Positions 1 through 5,891 are shown, counted from the stretch's first letter. The stretch: 10,012 nt of DNA from an uncultured Eubacteriales bacterium (GCA_934476025.1 CAKSNI010000026.1:1-10012); one strand, 5' to 3'. A program made the numbers and translations. The notes: a model not told the origin generated them from the letters alone.

Positions 1-4
1 GTTT

Positions 5-40
5 CAGGCCGGCTTTCGGCCGGCCTGCCCCTTTTCCCGG
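5..40 (+). terminator. Probable intrinsic terminator of a gene left of the window
   Basis: Positions 5-13 and 19-27 are perfectly complementary (9 bp, GC-rich CAGGCCGGC arm) around a TTTCG loop. They are followed by CCCCTTTT, a poor U-tract. The hairpin sits just before the araC promoter, so it most likely ends a plus-strand gene outside the window. The interrupted T-run makes the terminator role less certain than the hairpin itself. Confidence 0.5.
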
Positions 41-62
41 CTCCTTTATTTGAATTATATTC

Positions 63-92
63 TTGACAAAATCGGATTACAAGGGGTATAAT
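63..92 (+). promoter_or_regulatory. Sigma-A promoter of the araC-type regulator
   Basis: TTGACA at 63-68 and TATAAT at 87-92 are both perfect consensus, with an 18-bp spacer. Transcription would begin near 99-100, leaving a leader of about 40 nt before the ATG at 141. The promoter lies inside the upstream extension of the same reading frame, which argues that the possible TTG start at 63 is not used. Two similar AT-rich 13-mers flank it (50-62 and 103-115). Confidence 0.85.
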
Positions 93-140
93 CCCATTAG
101 ACTTGTAATATATTCACTCTTCCGGCAAGGAGGGCTTGCG

Positions 141-1022
141 ATGCCGTTATCTGCTGACTTGGAACAAACCCTACGGGGAACCCGCCTTTTCCCCATCGGG
201 TACTATCGGGTGGAACCGGGACATCCCCGGTACCAGATGCCGCTTCACTGGCACCCGGAATATGAGCTGATCCGGGTAACATCCGGCCGCTTTCTCTGCA
301 CGGTGGACGGTCGGAATTTTTCCCTATCCCCCGGGGATTGCCTTGCGGTGGGAAGCGGCAGCGTTCACGGAGGGGCTGCCGACGATTGCCGCTACGAATG
401 CCTGGTTTTCGACCCTTCCTTCTTTTTGCCGGAATCGGTGCTGGGGCAGACCGGCGGCTGTTTTGTTGAAACCTTTTTGATTTCCGGTTCTTCGCCTTTT
501 GCCGGGTTGGCTGACCGCCTTTTCCGGGAAGTTCATGACAAAAAAACCGGCTGTGAATGGTTCACAACCGGTTTGTTATGGCAATGGATCGGTCTTTTTT
601 GCCGGTCAGCCGCCCCACAGGCCGAAGGAGCGCCGCCCGCGCAAAAGCAGAATGTTGCCTCTTTGAAACAGGTACTTTCCTTTATCCGCAATCACTACCG
701 GGAACGGCTTTCTCTTTCGGATCTGGCTGAGCAGGCCGGATTGTCGCCCCGGTATTTCTGCCGGGTATTCCGCGCCCTCACCGGAAAAACTCCGGTGGCC
801 TACCTCAATTATTATCGGTTGGAGCAGGCCTCCCGTCAACTGCTGGAAAGCCGGGCCAGCATCACCGAAGTGGCCTATTCCTGCGGTTTTTCCGATTTAA
901 GCTATTTTTCCAACTGTTTCAAAAAGGAATTCGGCGTTTCTGCCGGTCAATGGCGGAATCATACCGAATCCGCCAGCCGGGAGAACAAATCCTCAAACAA
1001 CGGATCCCGCCAGATTTTATAG
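141..1022 (+). CDS. AraC family transcriptional regulator with N-terminal cupin domain
   Basis: A 293-aa one-component transcription factor. Residues about 20-90 form a cupin/AraC-binding sensor (HWHPEYEL near 36-43, SPGD at 63-66). Residues about 174-272 form the AraC DNA-binding domain with two helix-turn-helix units: SLSDLAEQAGLSPRYFCRVF near 191-210, and ITEVAYSCGFSDLSYF near 241-256. The start is ATG 141, with AAGGAGG at 127-133 and 7 nt spacing; the frame stays open to 63 but that part contains the promoter. Its ligand cannot be read from sequence. The convergent ribokinase/nucleoside hydrolase operon suggests a sugar or nucleoside, which is inference only. The last 64 bp overlap the convergent hydrolase gene and encode a polar tail of about 20 aa after the conserved domain. 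A minus-strand terminator lies within the linker-coding region at 540-574. Confidence 0.92.
   Translation: MPLSADLEQTLRGTRLFPIGYYRVEPGHPRYQMPLHWHPEYELIRVTSGRFLCTVDGRNFSLSPGDCLAVGSGSVHGGAADDCRYECLVFDPSFFLPESVLGQTGGCFVETFLISGSSPFAGLADRLFREVHDKKTGCEWFTTGLLWQWIGLFCRSAAPQAEGAPPAQKQNVASLKQVLSFIRNHYRERLSLSDLAEQAGLSPRYFCRVFRALTGKTPVAYLNYYRLEQASRQLLESRASITEVAYSCGFSDLSYFSNCFKKEFGVSAGQWRNHTESASRENKSSNNGSRQIL
540..574 (-). terminator. Intrinsic terminator for the minus-strand kinase/hydrolase operon, inside araC
   Basis: Read on the minus strand, 574-561 and 557-544 form a 14-bp stem with one G-U wobble and no mismatch, closed by a CCA loop. It runs into seven consecutive T (546-540). On the plus strand the wobble becomes a C/A mismatch and the T-run is missing, so the structure is shaped for minus-strand transcription. 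It is the first good terminator downstream of the hydrolase stop at 959, about 385 nt away, and is antisense to the linker between the two AraC domains. Seen directly: the hairpin and T-run. Inferred: that it ends this operon. Confidence 0.7.
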
Positions 1023-1876
1023 ACGTATGCCATCAAAGGGGCATCGTTTCGGGCCCGGTACTGCCCGTCCCGGATTTGGGGAGTGGGCACCAATCGGCTG
1101 AGCATAAATTCTTCGTTTCGGTTAAAGAGCCATGCCACCGCCGTAACATCCCAAATCACCCGGCTCCACGGCTTGCCTTTGGCGTAGGATTCCGCCGTTT
1201 CCGCCGTATGGCTGACCAGGTAATCGCACAGCCGGTTCCGCCCGCTCAGAAATTCTTTTAACTGAGCCCCGGATACCAGAAATTCGCTGACCACCCCGAA
1301 ACAGGGAAGCTGAACCAGCGGAACCCCGCTTTCAAAAAGAACCTGCGCCGCTAACGGGTCGCCCATCAGGTTGAATTCCCGGGCATCGTGGTAATGGGCC
1401 GCGTGACCGCCCAGCCAGATCACCACGGTGTTTTCCCGTACACAGGGGTCCATCAGCAGGGCCGACGCAATGTTGGTGGCCGCACCGATGACCACGACAT
1501 ACAGCGGATTTTCGGGGGAATGTTCGGCCGCCTTTTGGCAAAGATCCCGGGCAGCCGGGCTGAGAACCGGTTCGGTTTGGGAAGTCAAAAACCGTTCGGA
1601 ACCGGGATAGGTCACCTTCCGGTACTCCGGCTTTCCGCAGAGATCAACGATATGACCGATTTCCTCGTAGCTGCGGAGCATTCCTTCCCCCGCATCCTTT
1701 ACCCTGTTGTTGTTGTACGGCGCGGCGTAAAGGGCGGCTATACGGCATTCCCGGTGGCTCAAAAGATAGGCTATGGCATATTGATCATCGATTTCGTTAT
1801 AGGCATCGGTGTCCAGCACCACATCGAAGTCCCGCAGGGGCGGACACAGATTTTTTCTTCTTTGTTCTTCAGTCAC
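959..1876 (-). CDS. Nucleoside hydrolase (IUNH family)
   Basis: A 305-aa cytoplasmic enzyme of the inosine/uridine-preferring nucleoside hydrolase family, which cleaves ribonucleosides to base and ribose. The metal-binding N-terminal motif is LDTDAYNEIDDQYA (residues 21-34), the middle holds GAATNIASAL (131-140) and EFNLMGDPLAA (167-177), and IWDVTAVAW (241-249) sits where classical members have a His-Asp pair. Length fits the family (about 310 aa). The start is GTG 1876, overlapping the upstream kinase stop by 8 bp, with AAGGAG at 1886-1891 and 9 nt spacing; the ATG at 1883 is out of frame, and the longer in-frame extension to 1963 lies within the kinase gene. Pairing with a ribokinase-like enzyme supports nucleoside salvage. 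Two oddities are the longer metal motif and Trp242 in place of the usual His, so substrate preference may differ. The 3' end overlaps araC by 64 bp. Confidence 0.88.
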   Translation of the reverse strand: MTEEQRRKNLCPPLRDFDVVLDTDAYNEIDDQYAIAYLLSHRECRIAALYAAPYNNNRVKDAGEGMLRSYEEIGHIVDLCGKPEYRKVTYPGSERFLTSQTEPVLSPAARDLCQKAAEHSPENPLYVVVIGAATNIASALLMDPCVRENTVVIWLGGHAAHYHDAREFNLMGDPLAAQVLFESGVPLVQLPCFGVVSEFLVSGAQLKEFLSGRNRLCDYLVSHTAETAESYAKGKPWSRVIWDVTAVAWLFNRNEEFMLSRLVPTPQIRDGQYRARNDAPLMAYVYKIWRDPLFEDLFSRLADSV

Positions 1877-3116
1877 AAGACATCGCTCCTTTTTCCTGTT
1901 TTCGGAAGGCCAATGGTTTTTCGCCGTACCGTTCTTCAAAGCAACGACGAAAATAGGTTTCATTTTGATAGCCGACCGATTCGATCACCTGCCCGATCGG
2001 CAAATCGGTATTTTTCAGCAATTCCGCCGCCTGCTCCAGACGGATTTCCCGTAAAAATTCGGAAAATCCCCGGCCGACGGTTCTTTTGATTTTGTGGGCT
2101 GCCCCCGAACGGGAGGCGTGGATCGACTCGGCAAATCCGCACAGGCTGGCCCGGGCAGGGTCGCTCCGGCAGTAACTCCGCAGTTCATCCAAAAATTCTT
2201 CGGTATCCCGGTTCCCGTTCAACGGTTTTAAAAGAGGAAGCCGTTCTTCCACTTCGGCAGCGGTGGGAATGGAAGAAGCCGCCCCCTTTTTTTCGGTGGA
2301 AATCGCTGCGGCGGCACAGGCGGTTTTCAAACAATCTTCCCGGGATTTTCCCTGACAAATTCCGGCAATCAGCGTTCCGATAAAGGTATCCCCCGCCGCC
2401 GTGGTATCCACACTTTCCACCGCGAAAGTCGGCTGGAAAAGAGCCGTCTGCCCGAAAAGCCAATACGCGCCCCGTTTGCCGCAGGTAAGTACCAACTCAA
2501 CCCCGGGGTATTTTTCGGCAAAAACCTCCGCGATTTTGGCCGGGCGCTGTTCTCCGGTCAGGACCTCTCCCTCGGTTTCATTGACAATCAGACATTCGCA
2601 TTTGGCCGGGTCGGCCTGCCGGGACATATCGGAAAAGGGAGCCGGATTGTAAAAAATCCGCATTCCTTTTTCGGCGGCCGCTTCGGCAATTTCGGGAATG
2701 GCGGAAATTTCATTCTGCAGCAGCAAGACATCCCCTTTTTCAAAGTGAGCCAATACCTTTTCGGCCATTTCCCCGGTAATTTGCTCATTGGCCCCCGCAT
2801 ACAAAACAATGCTGTTTTCACCGTCCGGCTGCACCTGAATCAGCGCGTACCCGGTTGCCTCCTCCACCGTAGCCAGAAAAGGAATTTCCACCCTGTTTTC
2901 CCGCAGCAGGCTCCGCAGGGGTTCCCCGTCCTTTCCGACACAACCGGCATGATACACCTTCGCCCCGGCCCGGGCCAAAGCGATGGACTGATTCAGCCCC
3001 TTACCGCCCGGGAAAACGCTCCGACTCAGCGCATGAATGGTTTCTCCGGCACGGACAAAATGCGCCACTTCATGCACGAAATCCAGATTACAGGAACCAA
3101 AATTGAGAATTTTCAT
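1869..3116 (-). CDS. Ribokinase-like PfkB sugar kinase fused to a C-terminal AraC-type DNA-binding domain
   Basis: A 415-aa two-part protein. Residues 1-297 are a ribokinase-type PfkB kinase, predicted to phosphorylate ribose or a similar sugar with ATP: NLD (10-12), GGKGLNQS (37-44), NPAP (157-160), NETE (179-182), and DTTAAGDTF (237-245) with catalytic-base candidate Asp243. After a very short linker, residues about 305-406 form an AraC DNA-binding domain with a first HTH (about 324-349) and a well-conserved second HTH (PIGQVIESVGYQNETYFRRC, 373-392), ending in KPLAFR. It is one continuous frame, so the fusion is real in this sequence. The start is ATG 3116, with AGGAGGG at 3123-3129 and 6 nt spacing; the frame stays open to 3380 but would cross a terminator and ktrA. 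It is the first gene of the operon with the nucleoside hydrolase. Inference: a sugar-responsive trigger enzyme that regulates its own operon. Confidence 0.88.
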   Translation of the reverse strand: MKILNFGSCNLDFVHEVAHFVRAGETIHALSRSVFPGGKGLNQSIALARAGAKVYHAGCVGKDGEPLRSLLRENRVEIPFLATVEEATGYALIQVQPDGENSIVLYAGANEQITGEMAEKVLAHFEKGDVLLLQNEISAIPEIAEAAAEKGMRIFYNPAPFSDMSRQADPAKCECLIVNETEGEVLTGEQRPAKIAEVFAEKYPGVELVLTCGKRGAYWLFGQTALFQPTFAVESVDTTAAGDTFIGTLIAGICQGKSREDCLKTACAAAAISTEKKGAASSIPTAAEVEERLPLLKPLNGNRDTEEFLDELRSYCRSDPARASLCGFAESIHASRSGAAHKIKRTVGRGFSEFLREIRLEQAAELLKNTDLPIGQVIESVGYQNETYFRRCFEERYGEKPLAFRKQEKGAMSCD

Positions 3117-3137
3117 TGCATTCCCTCCTCTGCCTTT

Positions 3138-3166
3138 ATTATAGCCCTCCCCCGGGCAAAAGAAAA
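3138..3166 (-). promoter_or_regulatory. Candidate promoter of the kinase/nucleoside hydrolase operon
   Basis: A perfect TATAAT reads on the minus strand at 3143-3138. The hexamer 17 bp upstream (TTTTCT, 3166-3161) is a poor -35 and lies in the T-tract of the ktrA terminator. Transcription would start near 3131, giving a leader of about 15 nt that contains the ribosome binding site. A good -10 with a weak -35 fits an activator-dependent promoter, for example one using the neighbouring AraC protein or the fused HTH, but no operator is evident. Confidence 0.4.
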
Positions 3167-3200
3167 GCACATAAAGTCTATAAAAACAGACCTTATGTGC
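3157..3200 (-). terminator. Intrinsic terminator of the ktrB-ktrA unit
   Basis: On the minus strand 3200-3188 and 3179-3167 form a 13-bp stem with one G-U wobble and an 8-nt loop (GTTTTTAT), followed by TTTTCTTTTG at 3166-3157. The stem starts 5 nt after the ktrA stop. The plus strand also reads into a T-run (CATTTTTACTT), so weak bidirectional activity is possible. It separates the potassium genes from the kinase/hydrolase operon. Confidence 0.8.
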
Positions 3201-3205
3201 CATTT

Positions 3206-3853
3206 TTACTTCAATTTTGCCAATTTCGCCGGATTTCCGATGGCAATCATCTGCATATTTTCCTCCAGAATTTCGTCCGGATTGACCGGGGCCGTAATTT
3301 TTCCGTTCTTGCGGAAGGCCATCACATTCACGCTGTAGCGCCCCCGCAGGTCCAGCTGCTTGAGGTTTTTCCCGATCCATTCCTTTTTGACATCCAGTTC
3401 CAGCACCGACAGATCGTCCGATAAGGTGAAAATGTCCACAAACCCGGAGGTCAGCAGGTTTTTAGCCAGGCGAATGCCCGATTCCTGCTCCGGGAAAACC
3501 ACCAGATCCGCTCCGACCCGGCTGAGAATTTTCTGATGGGTTTCGCTGGCGCATTTGGCAATCACAAACGGAACCCTCAGTTCTTTGCAGAGTGTAACCC
3601 CCAGCACACTGGCCTCCAGATTGCTGGCCATGGCAATGATCACCACATCGGCCTGAGCAATGCCCAATTCCGTCAGCACCTGCCGATCGGTGATGTCCGC
3701 GCATTTGCAAACCGGCAGTTTGGCGGCGGCATCCTGCACAATTCCTTCATCGCGGTCAACCGCCATCACATCCATGCCGTCTTTAATCAGTTCTTCGGCC
3801 ACGGCCATCCCGTACCGGCCAAGCCCCAAAACCGCGTATGTTTTTTTCTGCAT
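3206..3853 (-). CDS. ktrA: Ktr potassium uptake regulatory subunit (TrkA/RCK family)
   Basis: A 215-aa cytoplasmic RCK protein that forms the nucleotide-gated ring on the KtrB potassium channel. The N-terminal RCK domain (residues 1 to about 130) has the Rossmann motif GLGRYG (10-15) and the acidic end of strand two, AVDRDEG, with Asp33. The C-terminal RCK_C domain covers about 135-213 (GKNLKQLDLRGRYSVNVMAF in its middle). Length is typical for KtrA/KtrC. The start is ATG 3853, preceded by GGGAG. It follows ktrB with a 93-bp gap and is predicted to be co-transcribed; a terminator begins immediately after its stop. In Firmicutes, RCK_C domains of this family bind c-di-AMP, which closes the system. 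That is family knowledge and is not visible here. KtrA versus KtrC cannot be told apart from sequence alone. Confidence 0.9.
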   Translation of the reverse strand: MQKKTYAVLGLGRYGMAVAEELIKDGMDVMAVDRDEGIVQDAAAKLPVCKCADITDRQVLTELGIAQADVVIIAMASNLEASVLGVTLCKELRVPFVIAKCASETHQKILSRVGADLVVFPEQESGIRLAKNLLTSGFVDIFTLSDDLSVLELDVKKEWIGKNLKQLDLRGRYSVNVMAFRKNGKITAPVNPDEILEENMQMIAIGNPAKLAKLK

Positions 3854-3946
3854 CCGTCATTTCTCCCATTCACAGGACGGCCTCTTTGCTTCCGCCCGTT
3901 TTTCTTTGTTTTTCTTTTTATTTGATGAATCCCAGCCGGTAAAACG

Positions 3947-5308
3947 CTATCCGATGCTGACCTCCTCCACCGGGTCCCGCACGGCGTTGGGACGGTCTTT
4001 CCGGTTGCCGAAAGCCAGCGCCAACGAAATGGGCCCCACCCGACCGAAATACATGGTAAATATCAGAATGATCTTTCCGATGGCCGGCAGCGTTGCGGTC
4101 AGATTCCGGGAAAGCCCGACCGTGGCGTTCGCGCTGACCGTTTCAAACAGCACATCCAACGCCGGCGCCGAGGTGGTTGCCGCCAACGCAACCGTGGAGC
4201 AAAACAGAACCGTAAAAGAAGTAGCCAGCACGGCGACAGCCTTGGCAACCGACTGCCGGGAAATGGAACGCCCGAACAGGGCGGTCCGGTTTTTCCCCCG
4301 GATCATGGAAAGGGCAACATAGGTCAGCACCGCCAGCGTAACCGTTTTGATTCCCCCGGCCGTCCCGACGGGTGACCCCCCGATAAACATCAAAAGCAGG
4401 GAAACAAAAGCCGACGCATTGGTCAGATTTTCCTGCGGCATTCCGGCAAATCCGGCGGTTCGGGTGGTTACCGATTGAAAAAAAGCCAGTTCGATTTTTC
4501 GCGGCAGTGATTGACCGCCCAGCGTCAGCGGATTCCGGGCTTCGAAAAGAAAAATCAACGCCGTTCCGCCCAGCAGCAAAATTGCCGTTGTAAGCAGCAC
4601 AATCTTGCTGTGCAGCGTAAGGCTTCGGAAAAGACGACCGCCTTTTTCGCGCCGGGTGCGAATCACCCGGATCCCGTCCCACCAGACAATGTACCCAAGT
4701 CCGCCGAGAATGATCAAAAGTGCCGTGGTGATCATGAGAAGCGGCCGATCGGCATAACCGCACAGGCTGGTTTCCCCAATGATATCCATTCCGGCATTAC
4801 AAAAGGCCGAAATGCTGTGAAACACAGAGATCCAGACACCCCTCGCCCCAAATTCCGGCACAAATACCGGCAGATTCAGCAGCGCGCCGGCTGCTTCCAC
4901 AATCAGCGTACCGGCCAGCACCTTTTTCACAAACGCCGCAATTCCGGAAAGTGTATTCAAATTGAAGGCATCCTGAATGAGCAACCGGCCGGAAAGGCCG
5001 ATTTTTCGGTTGATCAGCAGCATGGCTGCCGTCAGAACGGTAATCACGCCCAATCCGCCAATCTGAATCAACCCCAAAATGACCGCCTGGCCGAATACAC
5101 TCCAGGCCGTTGCCGTCGGAACCGTAACCAGCCCGGTTACGCAGGTAGCCGTGGTGGCGGTAAAAAGGGCATCCACATAAGCCACCGGCACCCGGGTGGC
5201 CGAGCTGACCGGCAGCGAAAGCAGAAGGCTGCCGATGAAAATCACTGCCAGGAAACTGAGCAAAATGATCTGGGTCGTCGAAAGAGAAAACCGCCTGCGC
5301 TTTGTCAT
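3947..5308 (-). CDS. ktrB: Ktr/Trk potassium channel subunit (TrkH/KtrB family)
   Basis: A 453-aa integral membrane protein with the four M1-P-M2 repeats of the TrkH/KtrB superfamily. It carries potassium (and sodium) through four pore loops, each with its selectivity-filter Gly: TCVTGL (55-60), FCNAGMD (169-175), TRTAGFA (282-288) and NATVGLS (394-400). The intramembrane gating loop GGSPVGTAGGIKT (310-322) is intact. Length is typical of KtrB. The start is ATG 5308, with GGAGGG at 5314-5319; the in-frame TTG at 5323 lies upstream of that ribosome binding site and is rejected. It is transcribed from the promoter at 5347-5374 and followed by ktrA, the reverse of the Bacillus ktrAB order. The leader is only about 30 nt, so there is no room for a c-di-AMP (ydaO-type) riboswitch directly upstream. 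Confidence 0.93.
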   Translation of the reverse strand: MTKRRRFSLSTTQIILLSFLAVIFIGSLLLSLPVSSATRVPVAYVDALFTATTATCVTGLVTVPTATAWSVFGQAVILGLIQIGGLGVITVLTAAMLLINRKIGLSGRLLIQDAFNLNTLSGIAAFVKKVLAGTLIVEAAGALLNLPVFVPEFGARGVWISVFHSISAFCNAGMDIIGETSLCGYADRPLLMITTALLIILGGLGYIVWWDGIRVIRTRREKGGRLFRSLTLHSKIVLLTTAILLLGGTALIFLFEARNPLTLGGQSLPRKIELAFFQSVTTRTAGFAGMPQENLTNASAFVSLLLMFIGGSPVGTAGGIKTVTLAVLTYVALSMIRGKNRTALFGRSISRQSVAKAVAVLATSFTVLFCSTVALAATTSAPALDVLFETVSANATVGLSRNLTATLPAIGKIILIFTMYFGRVGPISLALAFGNRKDRPNAVRDPVEEVSIG

Positions 5309-5346
5309 ATCCACCCTCCGCAAATTAAAAACAATATCTGCTTCTT

Positions 5347-5374
5347 ATCATATCACATTTCAGGGAAAAGGCAA
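5347..5374 (-). promoter_or_regulatory. Promoter of ktrB-ktrA (extended -10 type)
   Basis: On the minus strand, TATGAT (5352-5347) is preceded directly by TGA (5355-5353), an extended -10 element. TTGCCT (5374-5369) stands 16 bp upstream as a fair -35. Transcription would start near 5340, about 30 nt before ATG 5308. An inverted repeat GGGAAA/TTTCCC (5363-5368 and 5379-5384) encloses the -35 hexamer. Confidence 0.65.
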
Positions 5375-5529
5375 GCGGTTTCCCGTTTTTTGTTTCTCGG
5401 CAAAGCTATACAATCAACATACACCATCTTTTGCGCCTCGAAAAATCACTCAATCCGAGGCACATCCATACCAATCCGGCGCAGAATACCGTTTGGCTGA
5501 AGGTCCGCATTTTCGATGAAAAAGGAAAA

Positions 5530-5759
5530 ATGCCGGGGATTGCAAAAAAACGCAAGGAACGCCTGCAATCCCGCATCTTTATTCTGCTATGCGTGATGGC
5601 GGCGCTCGTTCCGTCTTTGCTCGTATGGGCGGGGGTGTCCCTGACCCTCCCGGTTGTGCCGCCTGCGGCAGGCCGCTCGGTGCGCGCTATGGAAATTGCG
5701 GCGGCAAGGTCAGCTCAAAAGACCGCTTCTGCCCCCGTTGCGGCAGCAAAATTCCCTAA
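5530..5759 (+). pseudogene. Possible decayed small membrane/zinc-ribbon protein gene
   Basis: From ATG 5530 (after AAAGGA at 5521-5526, rather close) one frame encodes a basic start (AKKRKERLQSR) and a long hydrophobic stretch (IFILLCVMAALVPSLLVWAG), as in a membrane segment. From about 5655 a different frame encodes a treble-clef/zinc-ribbon pattern: CAACG, then YGNCGGKVSSKD, then RFCPRCGSKIP and a TAA at 5757-5759. A one-base shift near 5650 would join the two. The second knuckle reads YGNC where CGNC is usual, a one-base change (TGT to TAT). Both the frame split and the lost Cys fit a degenerating gene. A sequencing error or two unrelated chance frames are the alternatives. Confidence 0.3.
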
Positions 5760-5832
5760 TTTTCCGTGCCTTTTGGTCGATTTTCGAGCTTGAAGGACGA
5801 TGAAGCCGATCTTTCGGTCGGCACACTCTATC

Positions 5833-5870
5833 CCGGAACGAAATCCGCTCCGGAATTTTTCTTTTTGGGG
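5833..5870 (+). terminator. Weak terminator-like hairpin before the ECF operon promoter
   Basis: CCGGA (5833-5837) pairs with TCCGG (5849-5853) across an 11-nt loop and is followed by AATTTTTCTTTTTGGG. The stem is only 5 bp, so this would be inefficient. It is placed where a plus-strand transcript from the 5400-5830 region would need to stop before the promoter at 5892. Confidence 0.3.
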
Positions 5871-5891
5871 GAGGGTTTTTGAAAAAGCCTA

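Larger units (their letters stand above)
5375..5891. other. Unassigned gap between the divergent ktr and ECF operons
   Basis: About 520 bp with no intact, recognisable gene. Contents seen: a T-rich stretch (5386-5395); a frame at about 5400-5519 that is open but has no start or family resemblance; a zinc-ribbon-like fragment with its possible upstream membrane segment in another frame (5530-5759); a 9-bp hairpin (5536-5572); a 7-bp hairpin with a TTTC loop (5805-5822); and a weak terminator-like element (5833-5870). I see no tRNA, no rRNA, no B12-box or other riboswitch core, and no transposase. A decayed gene is the simplest explanation; a structured RNA cannot be excluded. Confidence 0.6.

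Noticed and set aside
63..140. N-terminal extension of the AraC regulator from TTG 63
   Set aside because: This stretch contains a perfect TTGACA-N18-TATAAT promoter, and ATG 141 has an ideal AAGGAGG site 7 nt upstream.
1820..1870. Plus-strand terminator for araC transcripts at the GATTTTTTCTTC run
   Set aside because: The only upstream stem (GTCC/GGAC) is 4 bp with a large loop; it is not stable enough to call.
1388..2089. Long plus-strand open frame of 233 codons opposite the hydrolase and kinase
   Set aside because: It lacks a ribosome binding site and any family motif, is proline/glycine/arginine-rich as expected of an antisense shadow, and lies over two convincing minus-strand enzymes.
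3117..3380. N-terminal extension of the kinase fusion upstream of ATG 3116
   Set aside because: It would read through a clear intrinsic terminator and into ktrA; the PfkB fold begins exactly at MKILNFG and has a good ribosome binding site.
4511..5500. Long plus-strand open frame of 329 codons opposite ktrB
   Set aside because: Its composition (Gln, Asn, His, Arg-rich, no hydrophobic core) is that of an antisense frame of a membrane protein, and ktrB has all four selectivity filters.
5431..5793. 120-codon plus-strand frame as an intact gene
   Set aside because: Only its central part looks coding. The upstream third has no start signal and the last third is the Ala-rich shadow of the zinc-ribbon frame, so it is reported as part of a possible pseudogene instead.
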